DNA of 64,000 bases from Lachnoclostridium edouardi. GTDB lineage: Bacteria; Bacillota; Clostridia; Lachnospirales; Lachnospiraceae. Shown piece by piece: positions 28,703 to 36,967 of this stretch. The stretch lies in the NCBI RefSeq assembly GCF_900240245.1, contig NZ_OESQ01000001.1:2110412-2174411 (forward strand). Direction: 5' to 3'. Every line of letters begins with the position of its first letter. Position 1 is the stretch's first letter. The translations under genes were made by a program, and so were the position numbers. Under the pieces are notes generated by a model, which was not told the origin of the DNA, ran no database searches, and worked only from the letters and a program-made list of their open reading frames with translations.

Positions 28703-30256
28703 ATGAAAAATATACTGGCTGTTTCTTTTGGCAGCAAAGAGATAAGGGTAGGCGAATTCAAAAAAAGCGGGAATAAGATTATTATAAAAAAACTGGCTAA
28801 AATGGAAATTTCAGAGGATTTGGCGGATAACGGGCTGATTACAGATCCCCATGAAGGAGCCAGGGTCTTAAAAAAGATAATAAAAGAAAACGGTCTCACA
28901 GGGACAAAGGTTATTTTTTCAGTTACCTCCGGAAAAATTATGAACCGCCAGGTGACTTTGCCTTATATGAAAAAACAGTATATTGCTGAAACCATAAGGT
29001 CTAACGGAGAAAATTATTTTCCAATTGGCATCAGCCAATATGTCCTGGCTTATTTTAAGATGTCCGTTCAGGAGACAAAAAGGCAGGAGATTCCGCTGAT
29101 AGCTTTAGCTGCTCCGGATCATGTAATACAGTCCTATTATGAAACAGCGGCCTTGGCCGGACTTCAAACGGTTTCTGTAGATTATTCAGGAAACAGCATT
29201 TTTCAGGCTGTCTCTGCGTATGAAGAGAAATCTCCGTTAATGGTGATTTTTGTCTCCGCCGGTCTGGCATCCTTTTCCGTTATCAGGGATTCCAGGCTGA
29301 TGTTTCAAAGAAACATTTCCTGCGCCCACATACTAAAGGAACAGGAGGGCAGGGAAAACAGCGGGGAACGGACAGCATATATGGAAGGCATTGTAGACAG
29401 AATCTGGGAGTATTATATGGCTCATTTTCCTGACCAGCCGGTAGACAGCGTATTGCTTTTAGGAGAAGAAATAGAGGAATTAGGTCTGGAAAGTATATGC
29501 AGAAAGCTGAAGCTTCAGAAAAAAAGCCTGGGAATACCAGAAAGAATATGCTTGTCGGAAGGTCTTTCCATAGATGGGGAGGAATATGAAAAGTATTTGG
29601 CTGTTTTAGGAGCGGCGATACACCCTGTTGGCTTTAAGCCGGCATATATGGAGCAGGAGGAGGAAAAAAGACGGCAGACATGCCTTTATGGAGCCTTGGT
29701 GCTGGCTGCAGTATCTGTCTGCTTCATAGCAGGCGGCAGACCTTTTATTGAGCGCACAAGACTTTTAGATACTAAAAGCGCTTTAGAGAAAGAACTGCAG
29801 TCTATTTACCAGGCTGAAGAAATTTATGAGAATTTTCAAAATGGGGAAAAGCAGAAGGCGGATTTAAAGGAAATAGACAGGCTGACTAAAGAGGGCAATA
29901 AAAACCTTATAGATTTTATAGAATTACTAAAATCTGTAAGGCCTAAGGATATGACTATTTTGACCTTTGCCAGCAATGAAGGAAAAGTTTCCATCTCCGC
30001 TTTGGCGGAAAGAAAAGAATCTGTAATTGAATTTATTAATAGTTTGAAAGCCTCTCATATTGTTAGTGAAACAGATATCAGCCCCCTGTTCAGTACCTTT
30101 AGCGCAGACGGAGAGCAGCTGGTTTCTTTTTCTGTGACATGTGTTCTGGGTTCAGGCCAGGAGGATGAGAAATATATGCTGGAGGAGAACAAGGAATCAG
30201 GCCAGGAGGAAGAGGAAATTTATATTGAAGGAACGCAGCAGGAGGAGAAGGAATGA
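28703..30256 (+). CDS. pilM: PilM-PilN fusion, type IV pilus alignment protein
   Basis: 517 residues. Residues 1 to about 310 resemble PilM, an actin-like cytoplasmic protein (AVSFGSKEIRVGEF at the start, LGAAIHP at the end). A single membrane helix (about 326-345) and a periplasm-side region with coiled coil and a PilN-like ferredoxin fold (about 350-490) follow in the same chain. PilM and PilN are normally separate partners, so this looks like a natural fusion. The C-terminus is very acidic (EEEIYIEGTQQEEKE). The stop overlaps the PilO-like gene by ATGA, implying coupled translation. Confidence 0.8.
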   Translation: MKNILAVSFGSKEIRVGEFKKSGNKIIIKKLAKMEISEDLADNGLITDPHEGARVLKKIIKENGLTGTKVIFSVTSGKIMNRQVTLPYMKKQYIAETIRSNGENYFPIGISQYVLAYFKMSVQETKRQEIPLIALAAPDHVIQSYYETAALAGLQTVSVDYSGNSIFQAVSAYEEKSPLMVIFVSAGLASFSVIRDSRLMFQRNISCAHILKEQEGRENSGERTAYMEGIVDRIWEYYMAHFPDQPVDSVLLLGEEIEELGLESICRKLKLQKKSLGIPERICLSEGLSIDGEEYEKYLAVLGAAIHPVGFKPAYMEQEEEKRRQTCLYGALVLAAVSVCFIAGGRPFIERTRLLDTKSALEKELQSIYQAEEIYENFQNGEKQKADLKEIDRLTKEGNKNLIDFIELLKSVRPKDMTILTFASNEGKVSISALAERKESVIEFINSLKASHIVSETDISPLFSTFSADGEQLVSFSVTCVLGSGQEDEKYMLEENKESGQEEEEIYIEGTQQEEKE

Positions 30257-30912
30257 AAGGTATGGATTTCAGAGATAAAGCGGTATTCAGTTTCCTGGCC
30301 ATATTGTTAATATCAGCTTTAGTATGGGCTGTTGGGATTCGTCCTGTTGAGAAATCTAATTTGCAGTTAGAAAGAGAAATTCTGGATTTGGAAAGAATGT
30401 GCGGAGAAAGAAGAAAAATTATGGACAGCAGCAGCTCCTACATAGACAGTGCCCGAGAGACAGAAAAGCAGTTTTATGAAACATTAAGCAAGTTTCCGGC
30501 TGACATCAGAAAAGAAAATCAGATCTCCCAAATTACTAAAATGGAGTATGAGCTGGGTATTGGAATAGATTCCCTGGCCTATACAAAACCCCAGGCTATT
30601 TATAAGCTAACATATGAAGCGGACAAGGAAGATCCTTATATTCTTATAGAAAGCCAGCTGCAGTTTTCTGTTAGCTGTACATATGAAACGTGGGAAAATA
30701 TGCTGTGGAAACTGGATAAAGAGTGCGAGAACAGAAGAATATCTTCAGTGACATCCTCTTATGATATGGCTGGCGGAAAGGTGAGAACCGAAATTTCCCT
30801 GATAGAATACGGAATTGCCGGAGGAGGCCGTTATCTGGACCAGCCGGAGGTACAAGAAGAGGCAGGCACTGATAATATTTTCCTTCCCTCCTCTGAGGGG
30901 GGAAATTTATGA
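30253..30912 (+). CDS. PilO-like pilus assembly protein
   Basis: 219 residues: one N-terminal membrane helix (about 11-28), a coiled-coil stretch (33-75) and a small alpha/beta domain. This layout fits PilO, partner of PilN in the inner-membrane alignment complex. Sequence motifs are weak, so the call rests on architecture and on position just after the PilM-PilN fusion. It overlaps its neighbours on both sides by 4 nt (ATGA). A second in-frame ATG (30262) is possible. Confidence 0.65.
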   Translation: MKGMDFRDKAVFSFLAILLISALVWAVGIRPVEKSNLQLEREILDLERMCGERRKIMDSSSSYIDSARETEKQFYETLSKFPADIRKENQISQITKMEYELGIGIDSLAYTKPQAIYKLTYEADKEDPYILIESQLQFSVSCTYETWENMLWKLDKECENRRISSVTSSYDMAGGKVRTEISLIEYGIAGGGRYLDQPEVQEEAGTDNIFLPSSEGGNL

Positions 30913-31997
30913 GAAAAAAAGAGGCCGGATTTACACTGATTGAAGTGCTTGTGGCAATGACCGTGCTTTCTTTGATGGCGGCCGTACTTATGCAGGTATT
31001 TCTTTTTAGCAGCCGCGTTTCCAGAAAAGCCATGATAGATGAGAGAATAATGAACCTGTCCAGGGACGGAATGGAAACAGTGAAAAATTATTCTTTATCT
31101 AATCTGGAAGAAAAGCTTTCAGATAAGGACAGTGTAAATTTAGAAATCAGCGGCCATAGCTGGACTGTTTCCAGAAAGGGAAATAAAAAGGGGCAGAATA
31201 CAGGATATGTACTTGAAAGAGAGGCGGCAGAGTATTTTCCGGTGTACACTGTAAAAATAACTGCAGAATATGACGGCTATGCAGATCAGACAGAAAGCGC
31301 AGGAAGTACAGAGTATGCTAATTGTTATGAAATGCCTGAAATTTCTCAGATTGTCAGCCAATACAACGCCATAGTATCACCGGAGGACATGGTAATTTAT
31401 GATCTGCTTCTGATGGAAAAAATGGAGGGAATTGAAGAACATTTAGATAATCAGAATGAACTTGAGGGGGATGTACGGCGGTATATAAATATTACATGTA
31501 ATGTAGACCAAAGTAATCAGGCCCAGGTGGCTGCAGACCTGATTTATACTTTAGATCAAGGGGAAAGAAACAAGCCTGAAGAATTTAAAAGTAATATAAC
31601 TACATCTGCAGTCTGCATGAAGACAAAGCTTTTAATGGAACAAAAGGAGGATGGCTCCTCTGTAAACGGGATTTATCTTTTTTTGCCTGAAGAGTTTTTA
31701 TTTGACGGGATTTTTGCGGAAATGAAAGCCAATATTCCTCTGTACATAATAGCTCCTCAAAAAATAGAGAGAAGTGGATATAACAGTATTTCCGCCGGCT
31801 TTTTTAAAGCTTCAGGCCTAAGTGCAAAAGGGCTTCAGCTTTTTACTAATTTGAATATTCCAGGAAGCAGGGAACTAATAGATGTGGAGAAACCATATAA
31901 CAGGCTGTATAAAATCCAGGTTACTGTAAGCAGCCAGGAGGAAAATGGGAAAGCTGGAGAAACGTTACTGAAGCTGGAATCTACAAAAAGGGAGTAA
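30909..31997 (+). CDS. Type IV prepilin-like protein 3 (large minor pilin)
   Basis: 362 residues starting MRKKEAGFTLIEVLVAMTVL: leader to Gly7, Phe8 at +1 and Glu12 at +5, then the hydrophobic stem. The head is much larger than in ordinary pilins (about 330 residues) and has no match that I recognise. Large minor pseudopilins often cap the fibre or tune its function. It starts within the stop of the PilO-like gene. Confidence 0.82.
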   Translation: MRKKEAGFTLIEVLVAMTVLSLMAAVLMQVFLFSSRVSRKAMIDERIMNLSRDGMETVKNYSLSNLEEKLSDKDSVNLEISGHSWTVSRKGNKKGQNTGYVLEREAAEYFPVYTVKITAEYDGYADQTESAGSTEYANCYEMPEISQIVSQYNAIVSPEDMVIYDLLLMEKMEGIEEHLDNQNELEGDVRRYINITCNVDQSNQAQVAADLIYTLDQGERNKPEEFKSNITTSAVCMKTKLLMEQKEDGSSVNGIYLFLPEEFLFDGIFAEMKANIPLYIIAPQKIERSGYNSISAGFFKASGLSAKGLQLFTNLNIPGSRELIDVEKPYNRLYKIQVTVSSQEENGKAGETLLKLESTKRE

Positions 31998-32000
31998 AGA

Positions 32001-34208
32001 ATGGCAGATCTTCAAAATCCGGCAAAGCAGCCAGAAAAACAGAAAAAAGAAAATAATAAAGGTTCCGCTATGATTCTGGTGCTGGTTCTTATATCCATGA
32101 TAAGTATATTAGGATTTATGAGCGTAAGCGGCGCCAGAATGAATATGAAAAGAGGGATTTTAAACAGAAGCTCTGAGAGAAATTTTTATCTGCTGGAAAC
32201 AGCTTTAGACGAAATTTACTCTGGATTAGGACAGACAGCAGGGGAGTGTATGAAAAACGGTTATGAAAAGACTCTGACCTCCTTGTACTATATGCTTGCC
32301 ACAAATGAGCAGGCCAATCAGGCATTTAAAGATCAAACCCAGGCGGCGCTGGAGGAAGATTTGGGAATCAGCTTTTCTGACAATGACAGTGAAGAAAAGG
32401 AAAGGCTTTCTCAAAGGCTGAAGGATTATATAGTGACTATCCCTAAAGATCAGGTGGAAATCAAAATCGGGGCCCTGGGGCCGGGACCTGTGATTGAAAA
32501 TCTGCAGCTGACTTACGTAGATCAAACAACAGGAATGGAGTCTTCCTTAACTGTGGATTTAAAAGTTGAAATTCCGGAAATACAGTTTATGGGCGGAGGC
32601 AGCGGAGCGGAAGATTATGCCGTAGTGGCGGGGCAGGATTTATTGCTAAGCGGCAGCCCCTTTGACCAGATAGAAATTCAGGGAAATATTTACGGCAAAA
32701 ATATTGAGGTGGACAGAACTTCCGTGAAAATGGAAAGTGAAATTATAGGGGCAAAGGAAAATCTGGCCATTAAAAATGGGGGAAGCTTGTATGCAGGTTT
32801 TTCAGAAAATGAGGAGGATGGAAAACCTGGAACTAACGAGAACTGTCATATATGGGCGGAAAATATAGAATTATTTCAGGCCGGAACCCTGGATGTGGAC
32901 GGAGATGTGTTTGTAGAAAATAATATGACGCTGACTGCAGATGAAAATTACGCCGCTGTAAGAGGAGGATATTATGGCTATGGGGCCGGGGCAGGCGAGG
33001 CAGGAGCAGTCTCTACAGGTGGAGCCATAATGATAAACGGCAGACGAAACAGCATTGACTTTTTAGAAACTGACCCGATTATGCTGACAGGACGGGCTGC
33101 CGTAGAATTTCCCCACATGTATTATCCTTTGGGGGAGTCAATCGGGGTAATGGCTGCAATGGACATTTATCTGCTGCAGCAGGATCAAATTTTCCTGGAT
33201 ACAGATCAGGGGCTTGTGCCTGCTGAAAGTAATCCTGTTATATGGCCTGAGGGACAGGAAAAAATTATTCTGGAAATAGAAGAGCAGCAAAAGGATGGAA
33301 GTATAGTCAGGAGCATTTACCAGGCGGAAAAGAAAAATGCTGAGGGTGAACAGTCTCCCTGCTCTATTACAAAGCTTTCAGGAGACGGACAAGCCTTCCT
33401 GGAGTATATAGACGGAAGGCTGTATATATACCGGGGCTTTCAAACTCCAGAAGAGCAGACGGAATATTTTTTAAATTATGTAGAGGCAAATAAAGAAGAG
33501 TTTGAAAAAAGACTTCTGCAGGCGGAAATGGATCAGGGGCAAATATGGCTGAATAAAAAGGGACTTATACAAACAGAGGGCGCTGTGTATGAAACAGAAG
33601 CGTCAGAGGGAGAAATTCAGTTTCAGGTGGCTTCTGCCGGCTCCTATATGTGGGAGGAAGAAAAGGAGCTTTTAGAAAGATGCAGACAGTCTTTTGAAAA
33701 CGTAAAGCTGCACTTGCAGGAAACAGGAGAGCCAAACAGAGACCTTAGTCTGCCTCCTTTATCTGGTTTTGTGAGAATGAAAGAGGAAAATAATCACGCC
33801 GTATGGGATGTGGAGAATTTCAAAACTTTATTTTATACAGAAGAGGACCAGAGTATTTTAATTACAGACCAGGATGTGACAGTAGATACAGATAAAAGCC
33901 TGGTTCAGGCGGGACGGCTGTACCATATGAAACAAGGGCTGATTGTCACTACAGGAAACGTTAAGGTGCGGGGAGTACAGGAGGCTAGAACATGGAAAGG
34001 TCTGATAATAGGGGCTGGCAATGTGGAAATCAGCGGAGATGTACAGATTCAGGCTGAAAGAGAAGCATATAAAGATTGTCTGGGCCTTTATGGAACCGAA
34101 TATTTTTATAACAGCCAAAGTAAGAGAGAAAATCCTTTAAGCAGATATGAGGAATTTTTGATTCTGGAAAACTGGGAGAAGGGAAAGAGAATCAGTGAAG
34201 AGCAATAA
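32001..34208 (+). CDS. PilX-like large surface protein of the pilus cluster
   Basis: 735 residues. After a basic, Lys/Gln-rich leader comes NNKGSAMILVLVLISMISILGF (written here only to residue 20 of the stretch would suffice: Gly then a hydrophobic helix, about 21-43). It lacks the Glu at +5, like PilX-type minor pilins. The long remainder is acidic with several beta-rich stretches, e.g. around residues 210-330 (repeated Gly-Asn turns such as IQGNIYGKNIEV and LDVDGDVFVENNMTL) and 620-680, suggesting a beta-solenoid or bactofilin-like head. A tip adhesin role is inferred. It overlaps the next pilin gene. Confidence 0.6.
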   Translation: MADLQNPAKQPEKQKKENNKGSAMILVLVLISMISILGFMSVSGARMNMKRGILNRSSERNFYLLETALDEIYSGLGQTAGECMKNGYEKTLTSLYYMLATNEQANQAFKDQTQAALEEDLGISFSDNDSEEKERLSQRLKDYIVTIPKDQVEIKIGALGPGPVIENLQLTYVDQTTGMESSLTVDLKVEIPEIQFMGGGSGAEDYAVVAGQDLLLSGSPFDQIEIQGNIYGKNIEVDRTSVKMESEIIGAKENLAIKNGGSLYAGFSENEEDGKPGTNENCHIWAENIELFQAGTLDVDGDVFVENNMTLTADENYAAVRGGYYGYGAGAGEAGAVSTGGAIMINGRRNSIDFLETDPIMLTGRAAVEFPHMYYPLGESIGVMAAMDIYLLQQDQIFLDTDQGLVPAESNPVIWPEGQEKIILEIEEQQKDGSIVRSIYQAEKKNAEGEQSPCSITKLSGDGQAFLEYIDGRLYIYRGFQTPEEQTEYFLNYVEANKEEFEKRLLQAEMDQGQIWLNKKGLIQTEGAVYETEASEGEIQFQVASAGSYMWEEEKELLERCRQSFENVKLHLQETGEPNRDLSLPPLSGFVRMKEENNHAVWDVENFKTLFYTEEDQSILITDQDVTVDTDKSLVQAGRLYHMKQGLIVTTGNVKVRGVQEARTWKGLIIGAGNVEISGDVQIQAEREAYKDCLGLYGTEYFYNSQSKRENPLSRYEEFLILENWEKGKRISEEQ

Positions 34209-34704
34209 CAGGGGTTTTTCCCTAATCGAATTATTAGTAGTCGTGGCCATTATGGCAGTGCTGACAGGCGGATTTTTAGTAAGCCCTGCAGTAGGGAGAA
34301 AAAAGATTGTAGATACCTTTGCCCATGAGTTAGCTGGACAAATTCAGTACAGCAAACAGCTGTCCATGGCCAGGGAAGGTCAGTGGCAGATGACTGTGTA
34401 TGAAAAGGACGGGGAATATTTTTGCGTCCATGAAAATAAAAAGTCAGATACATGGTCAACCTGGTCTAACGAGGAGTTTTTAGGGTACAGCGGAGAGATT
34501 TTATGCGAAAAGACTTTCCAGGATGGGATATCAGGGGAAACAGGAGTGGAAGGAGAAATTTACAGAATATATCGTTTTGACAAAAACACTGGAAGGTGTG
34601 TGGTGGGGGCTGGAACATTTACCATAAATGGATATGGGAAACAGATAGGTGTAACAGTATATGAGGAAACAGGCAGATGTGAAATTACCAGAGAAGAGTT
34701 ATAA
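34195..34704 (+). CDS. Type IV prepilin-like protein 4
   Basis: 169 residues from a GTG start: KSNNRGFSLIELLVVVAIM with leader to Gly6/7, Phe at +1 and Glu at +5, followed by a GspH/FimT-like head (AHELAGQIQYSKQLSMAREG, typical of that family). It overlaps the PilX-like gene by 14 nt and the next gene as well, so translation is probably coupled. Likely a minor pilin. Confidence 0.83.
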   Translation: MKSNNRGFSLIELLVVVAIMAVLTGGFLVSPAVGRKKIVDTFAHELAGQIQYSKQLSMAREGQWQMTVYEKDGEYFCVHENKKSDTWSTWSNEEFLGYSGEILCEKTFQDGISGETGVEGEIYRIYRFDKNTGRCVVGAGTFTINGYGKQIGVTVYEETGRCEITREEL

Positions 34705-35308
34705 AAAGGACAATCGGGGAATCAGTTTAATTGAACTGTTGGTCAGCATGACTATTTTAGCTGTAATTGGACTTGTGGCAGGACGCTTTTTGGAGCTGTC
34801 TATACGCCTGAGCAATCGGACTGCCGTGGAGGCTGTTATACAGGAGGACAGCCAGGCAGTATTTGATTATTTTCAGGATGCCATAATGAATGCAAAAGAA
34901 ATTTACCTGGAGGAAAACCAAAGCGTAATATTTTTGGCGGCAGGTACAGACAAGGTTTGGGAGGAGGATTTGGTATCAGGAGTATTGTTTTATTACAATA
35001 AAAACACAGGATGCCTATATCAAAGCAGAGATATACAGGTCAGAAGGGATGAAAGCGGAAATGCTGATCTGGAAAAACTGAAAATGCAGATAGAGAAAGA
35101 GGACTATTTAATCAGTTCCAGGCTGAAAAATGTGGAAATACTTTTAGAGAGCCAGGATACAGATGTGGACTCCGGTGAAGGCAAAAGGGAAACTGTGCAT
35201 GTAGATGTCCGTCTGACCTTTCGCTATGGTGGAAGAGAGTATACATGCAGTTCAGGATTTACTACAAGAAATAAAGTAAAAATAGGGAAGCCGGCAGAGC
35301 TTCCCTAG
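34679..35308 (+). CDS. Type IV prepilin-like protein 5 (PilW/GspJ type)
   Basis: About 209 residues with a prepilin signal NRGISLIELLVSMTIL (Glu at +5) and a head that fits GspJ/PilW-type minor pilins (FDYFQDAIMNAKEIYL). Two starts are possible. ATG 34661 gives a 20-residue leader. GTG 34679 gives a 14-residue leader and follows GAGGAA by 10 nt, so I prefer it. The gene overlaps its upstream neighbour by 26 nt. It is the last gene of the pilus cluster; a perfect 8-bp hairpin (35284-35291 with 35299-35306) spans its final codons. Confidence 0.78.
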   Translation: MKLPEKSYKKDNRGISLIELLVSMTILAVIGLVAGRFLELSIRLSNRTAVEAVIQEDSQAVFDYFQDAIMNAKEIYLEENQSVIFLAAGTDKVWEEDLVSGVLFYYNKNTGCLYQSRDIQVRRDESGNADLEKLKMQIEKEDYLISSRLKNVEILLESQDTDVDSGEGKRETVHVDVRLTFRYGGREYTCSSGFTTRNKVKIGKPAELP

Positions 35309-35336
35309 GAATAAGCGCTTTACGCCTTGGCGCCCT
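35284..35336 (+). terminator. Possible terminator region after the pilus cluster
   Basis: AGGGAAGC (35284-35291) pairs perfectly with GCTTCCCT (35299-35306) over a 7-nt loop at the end of the last prepilin gene. A second small hairpin CGCCTTGGCG and a CTCTTTTT stretch follow, running into the end of the convergent gene. Evidence is structural only. Confidence 0.35.
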
Positions 35337-35340
35337 CTTT

Positions 35341-36075
35341 TTATTGACTGGTAGATTCCTCCTCAGCTGTCCCGGCTGCAGATTCTTCCTCTGCAGACTG
35401 CTGGGAGCTTGATTCCAAGTCAGTTTCATCTGTAAGGATTTCTTTACCGTTCTCTTTGTGAGAGGTAAAAGTAGCCTGCATACTGTTTCCAGAAAGATCA
35501 GAGGCGTGAAGCACAAGGCCGGCTGAGTCCATAGTAAATGTAACAGTTGCAGAAGTTTTTTCCGTAGTAAGAGGGGCGGACTGTTCTCCCAGAGAATTTA
35601 CTGCATATATAGAAGGATAATCCAGACCTGACTGGCTGTCCTCAAACTGTATAGTCAGGATTCCGCCTTCAATAGAGGAGGTTTTTACAGCTGGAGGAGT
35701 ATCGTCTAAAATACTGATATGCTCAAACTGGCGGCGGGACATGCCGTTTAATCCTGTCACTAATACCTCCAGGGCGCCGTTTTTATGAATAGAAGCAACA
35801 TACTGCTTCTTGCTGCCCTTTTGCAGTTCAATCTCTTCCCCTTCCATAGAGGTCTCAATAGACTTAATAGGAAGAATGGACTTTACTGTAATAGTCACAG
35901 TAGTGGATTGGTAATCATTAGTTTCCCCAACCTCAATCACCAGTTTTGGCCTGGACGTAACCAGGAAAAATATAATTAAGTTTACTACAATAAAAGGAAG
36001 AATGTAGTAAAGAAAAGTGTGGAGAAAGGAACTGGAATTTTTATAGCCATGTCCGGACGGACGTGATTTTCTCAT
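35341..36075 (-). CDS. Unassigned single-pass membrane protein with Ig-like extracellular region
   Basis: About 244 residues. A basic cytoplasmic N-terminus is followed by one membrane helix (about 18-40), then an extracellular part with two beta-sandwich-like stretches (about 45-120 and 125-205; the second ends LHASDLSGNSMQATF, as in Ig-like bacterial domains). The tail is Glu/Ser-rich and disordered. I do not recognise the family. The start ATG at 36075 follows AGGAGG with 9-nt spacing; a longer start at 36108 has no site. It is convergent with the pilus cluster, so a surface role is possible but unproven. Confidence 0.6.
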   Translation of the reverse strand: MRKSRPSGHGYKNSSSFLHTFLYYILPFIVVNLIIFFLVTSRPKLVIEVGETNDYQSTTVTITVKSILPIKSIETSMEGEEIELQKGSKKQYVASIHKNGALEVLVTGLNGMSRRQFEHISILDDTPPAVKTSSIEGGILTIQFEDSQSGLDYPSIYAVNSLGEQSAPLTTEKTSATVTFTMDSAGLVLHASDLSGNSMQATFTSHKENGKEILTDETDLESSSQQSAEEESAAGTAEEESTSQ

Positions 36076-36297
36076 AAATAATGCCTCCTGATTAGATGCT
36101 GTCTCCATTTAGGCACAGCAGATTTTATGCTTTTATAGCATATCAGAAAAAGAGTTTTCTTACAAGTTGTAACCACGAAATTTAATTTAATTGTAAAGTA
36201 TGGAAGTTTTACTGTAAAATCAGTGTAAAATGTGATATGATAAAAGCGGTCGCAGTATAATTTGTTTGGAGCTCTGGTTTTCCAGGAAAGGAAGCGC

Positions 36298-36840
36298 ATG
36301 ATTAGAGAAGCCATTACGTTTGCAGAGAAAGCCCACGCCGGTGCAGTGAGAAAGGGGACAAAGATTCCTTATATTGTTCATCCTTTAGAAACTGCGGTGA
36401 TTGTCGCCCTTATGACAGGGGACGAGGAAGTAATTGCAGCTGCTGTGCTTCACGATGTTGTAGAGGATACGCCTGTGACAGGGGAGGAGATAGCACAGCT
36501 TTTCGGTCGCAGAGTGGCTTCCCTGGTATTAGAAGAGACAGACGATAAGTCCCAGTGCTGGAAAGTGAGAAAGGCCAGAAAACTGGAGATGATCAGACAC
36601 GCCTCCTTAGCCGCTAAGATGATCACTTTAGGAGACAAGCTAAGCAATATGAGAAGTACTGCCCAGGATTATCTGACTTTAGGGGACAAGCTTTGGGAGC
36701 GTTTTAATGAAAAAAATAAATCCAGCCACGGCTGGTATTACTGGGGGATGGCAGAAGGCCTGAAAGAGCTGGAGCATTATCCGGCATATCAGGAGTATGT
36801 GGAGCTGTGCCGCCTGGTATTTGGCGATCGCCCTTTTTAA
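36298..36840 (+). CDS. HD-domain hydrolase related to RelA/SpoT, small alarmone hydrolase-like
   Basis: 180 residues, a stand-alone HD domain. The ligand pattern of (p)ppGpp hydrolases can be traced: H28 (YIVHP), H52-D53 (VLHDVVEDT), E56-D57 and D113 (ITLGDKLSNMRS). This matches the order in SpoT and Mesh1-type enzymes, which remove pyrophosphate from the alarmone. No synthetase, TGS or ACT domain is present. Substrate is inferred; other nucleotides are possible. ATG 36298 is chosen over an upstream in-frame ATG (36262) because GGAAAGGAAG lies just before it. Confidence 0.8.
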   Translation: MIREAITFAEKAHAGAVRKGTKIPYIVHPLETAVIVALMTGDEEVIAAAVLHDVVEDTPVTGEEIAQLFGRRVASLVLEETDDKSQCWKVRKARKLEMIRHASLAAKMITLGDKLSNMRSTAQDYLTLGDKLWERFNEKNKSSHGWYYWGMAEGLKELEHYPAYQEYVELCRLVFGDRPF

Positions 36841-36967
36841 TCTTAAACTGCGGGTTCTCCGCTTATGAAATTCCATGACTTTTATTTGTGTACATTGAAA
36901 AGTGAATAAGAAGTGAATAAGATCAGGAAAGTTCGCCCTGTTCTCCAGGAAATAAAGGAGGCTGATA

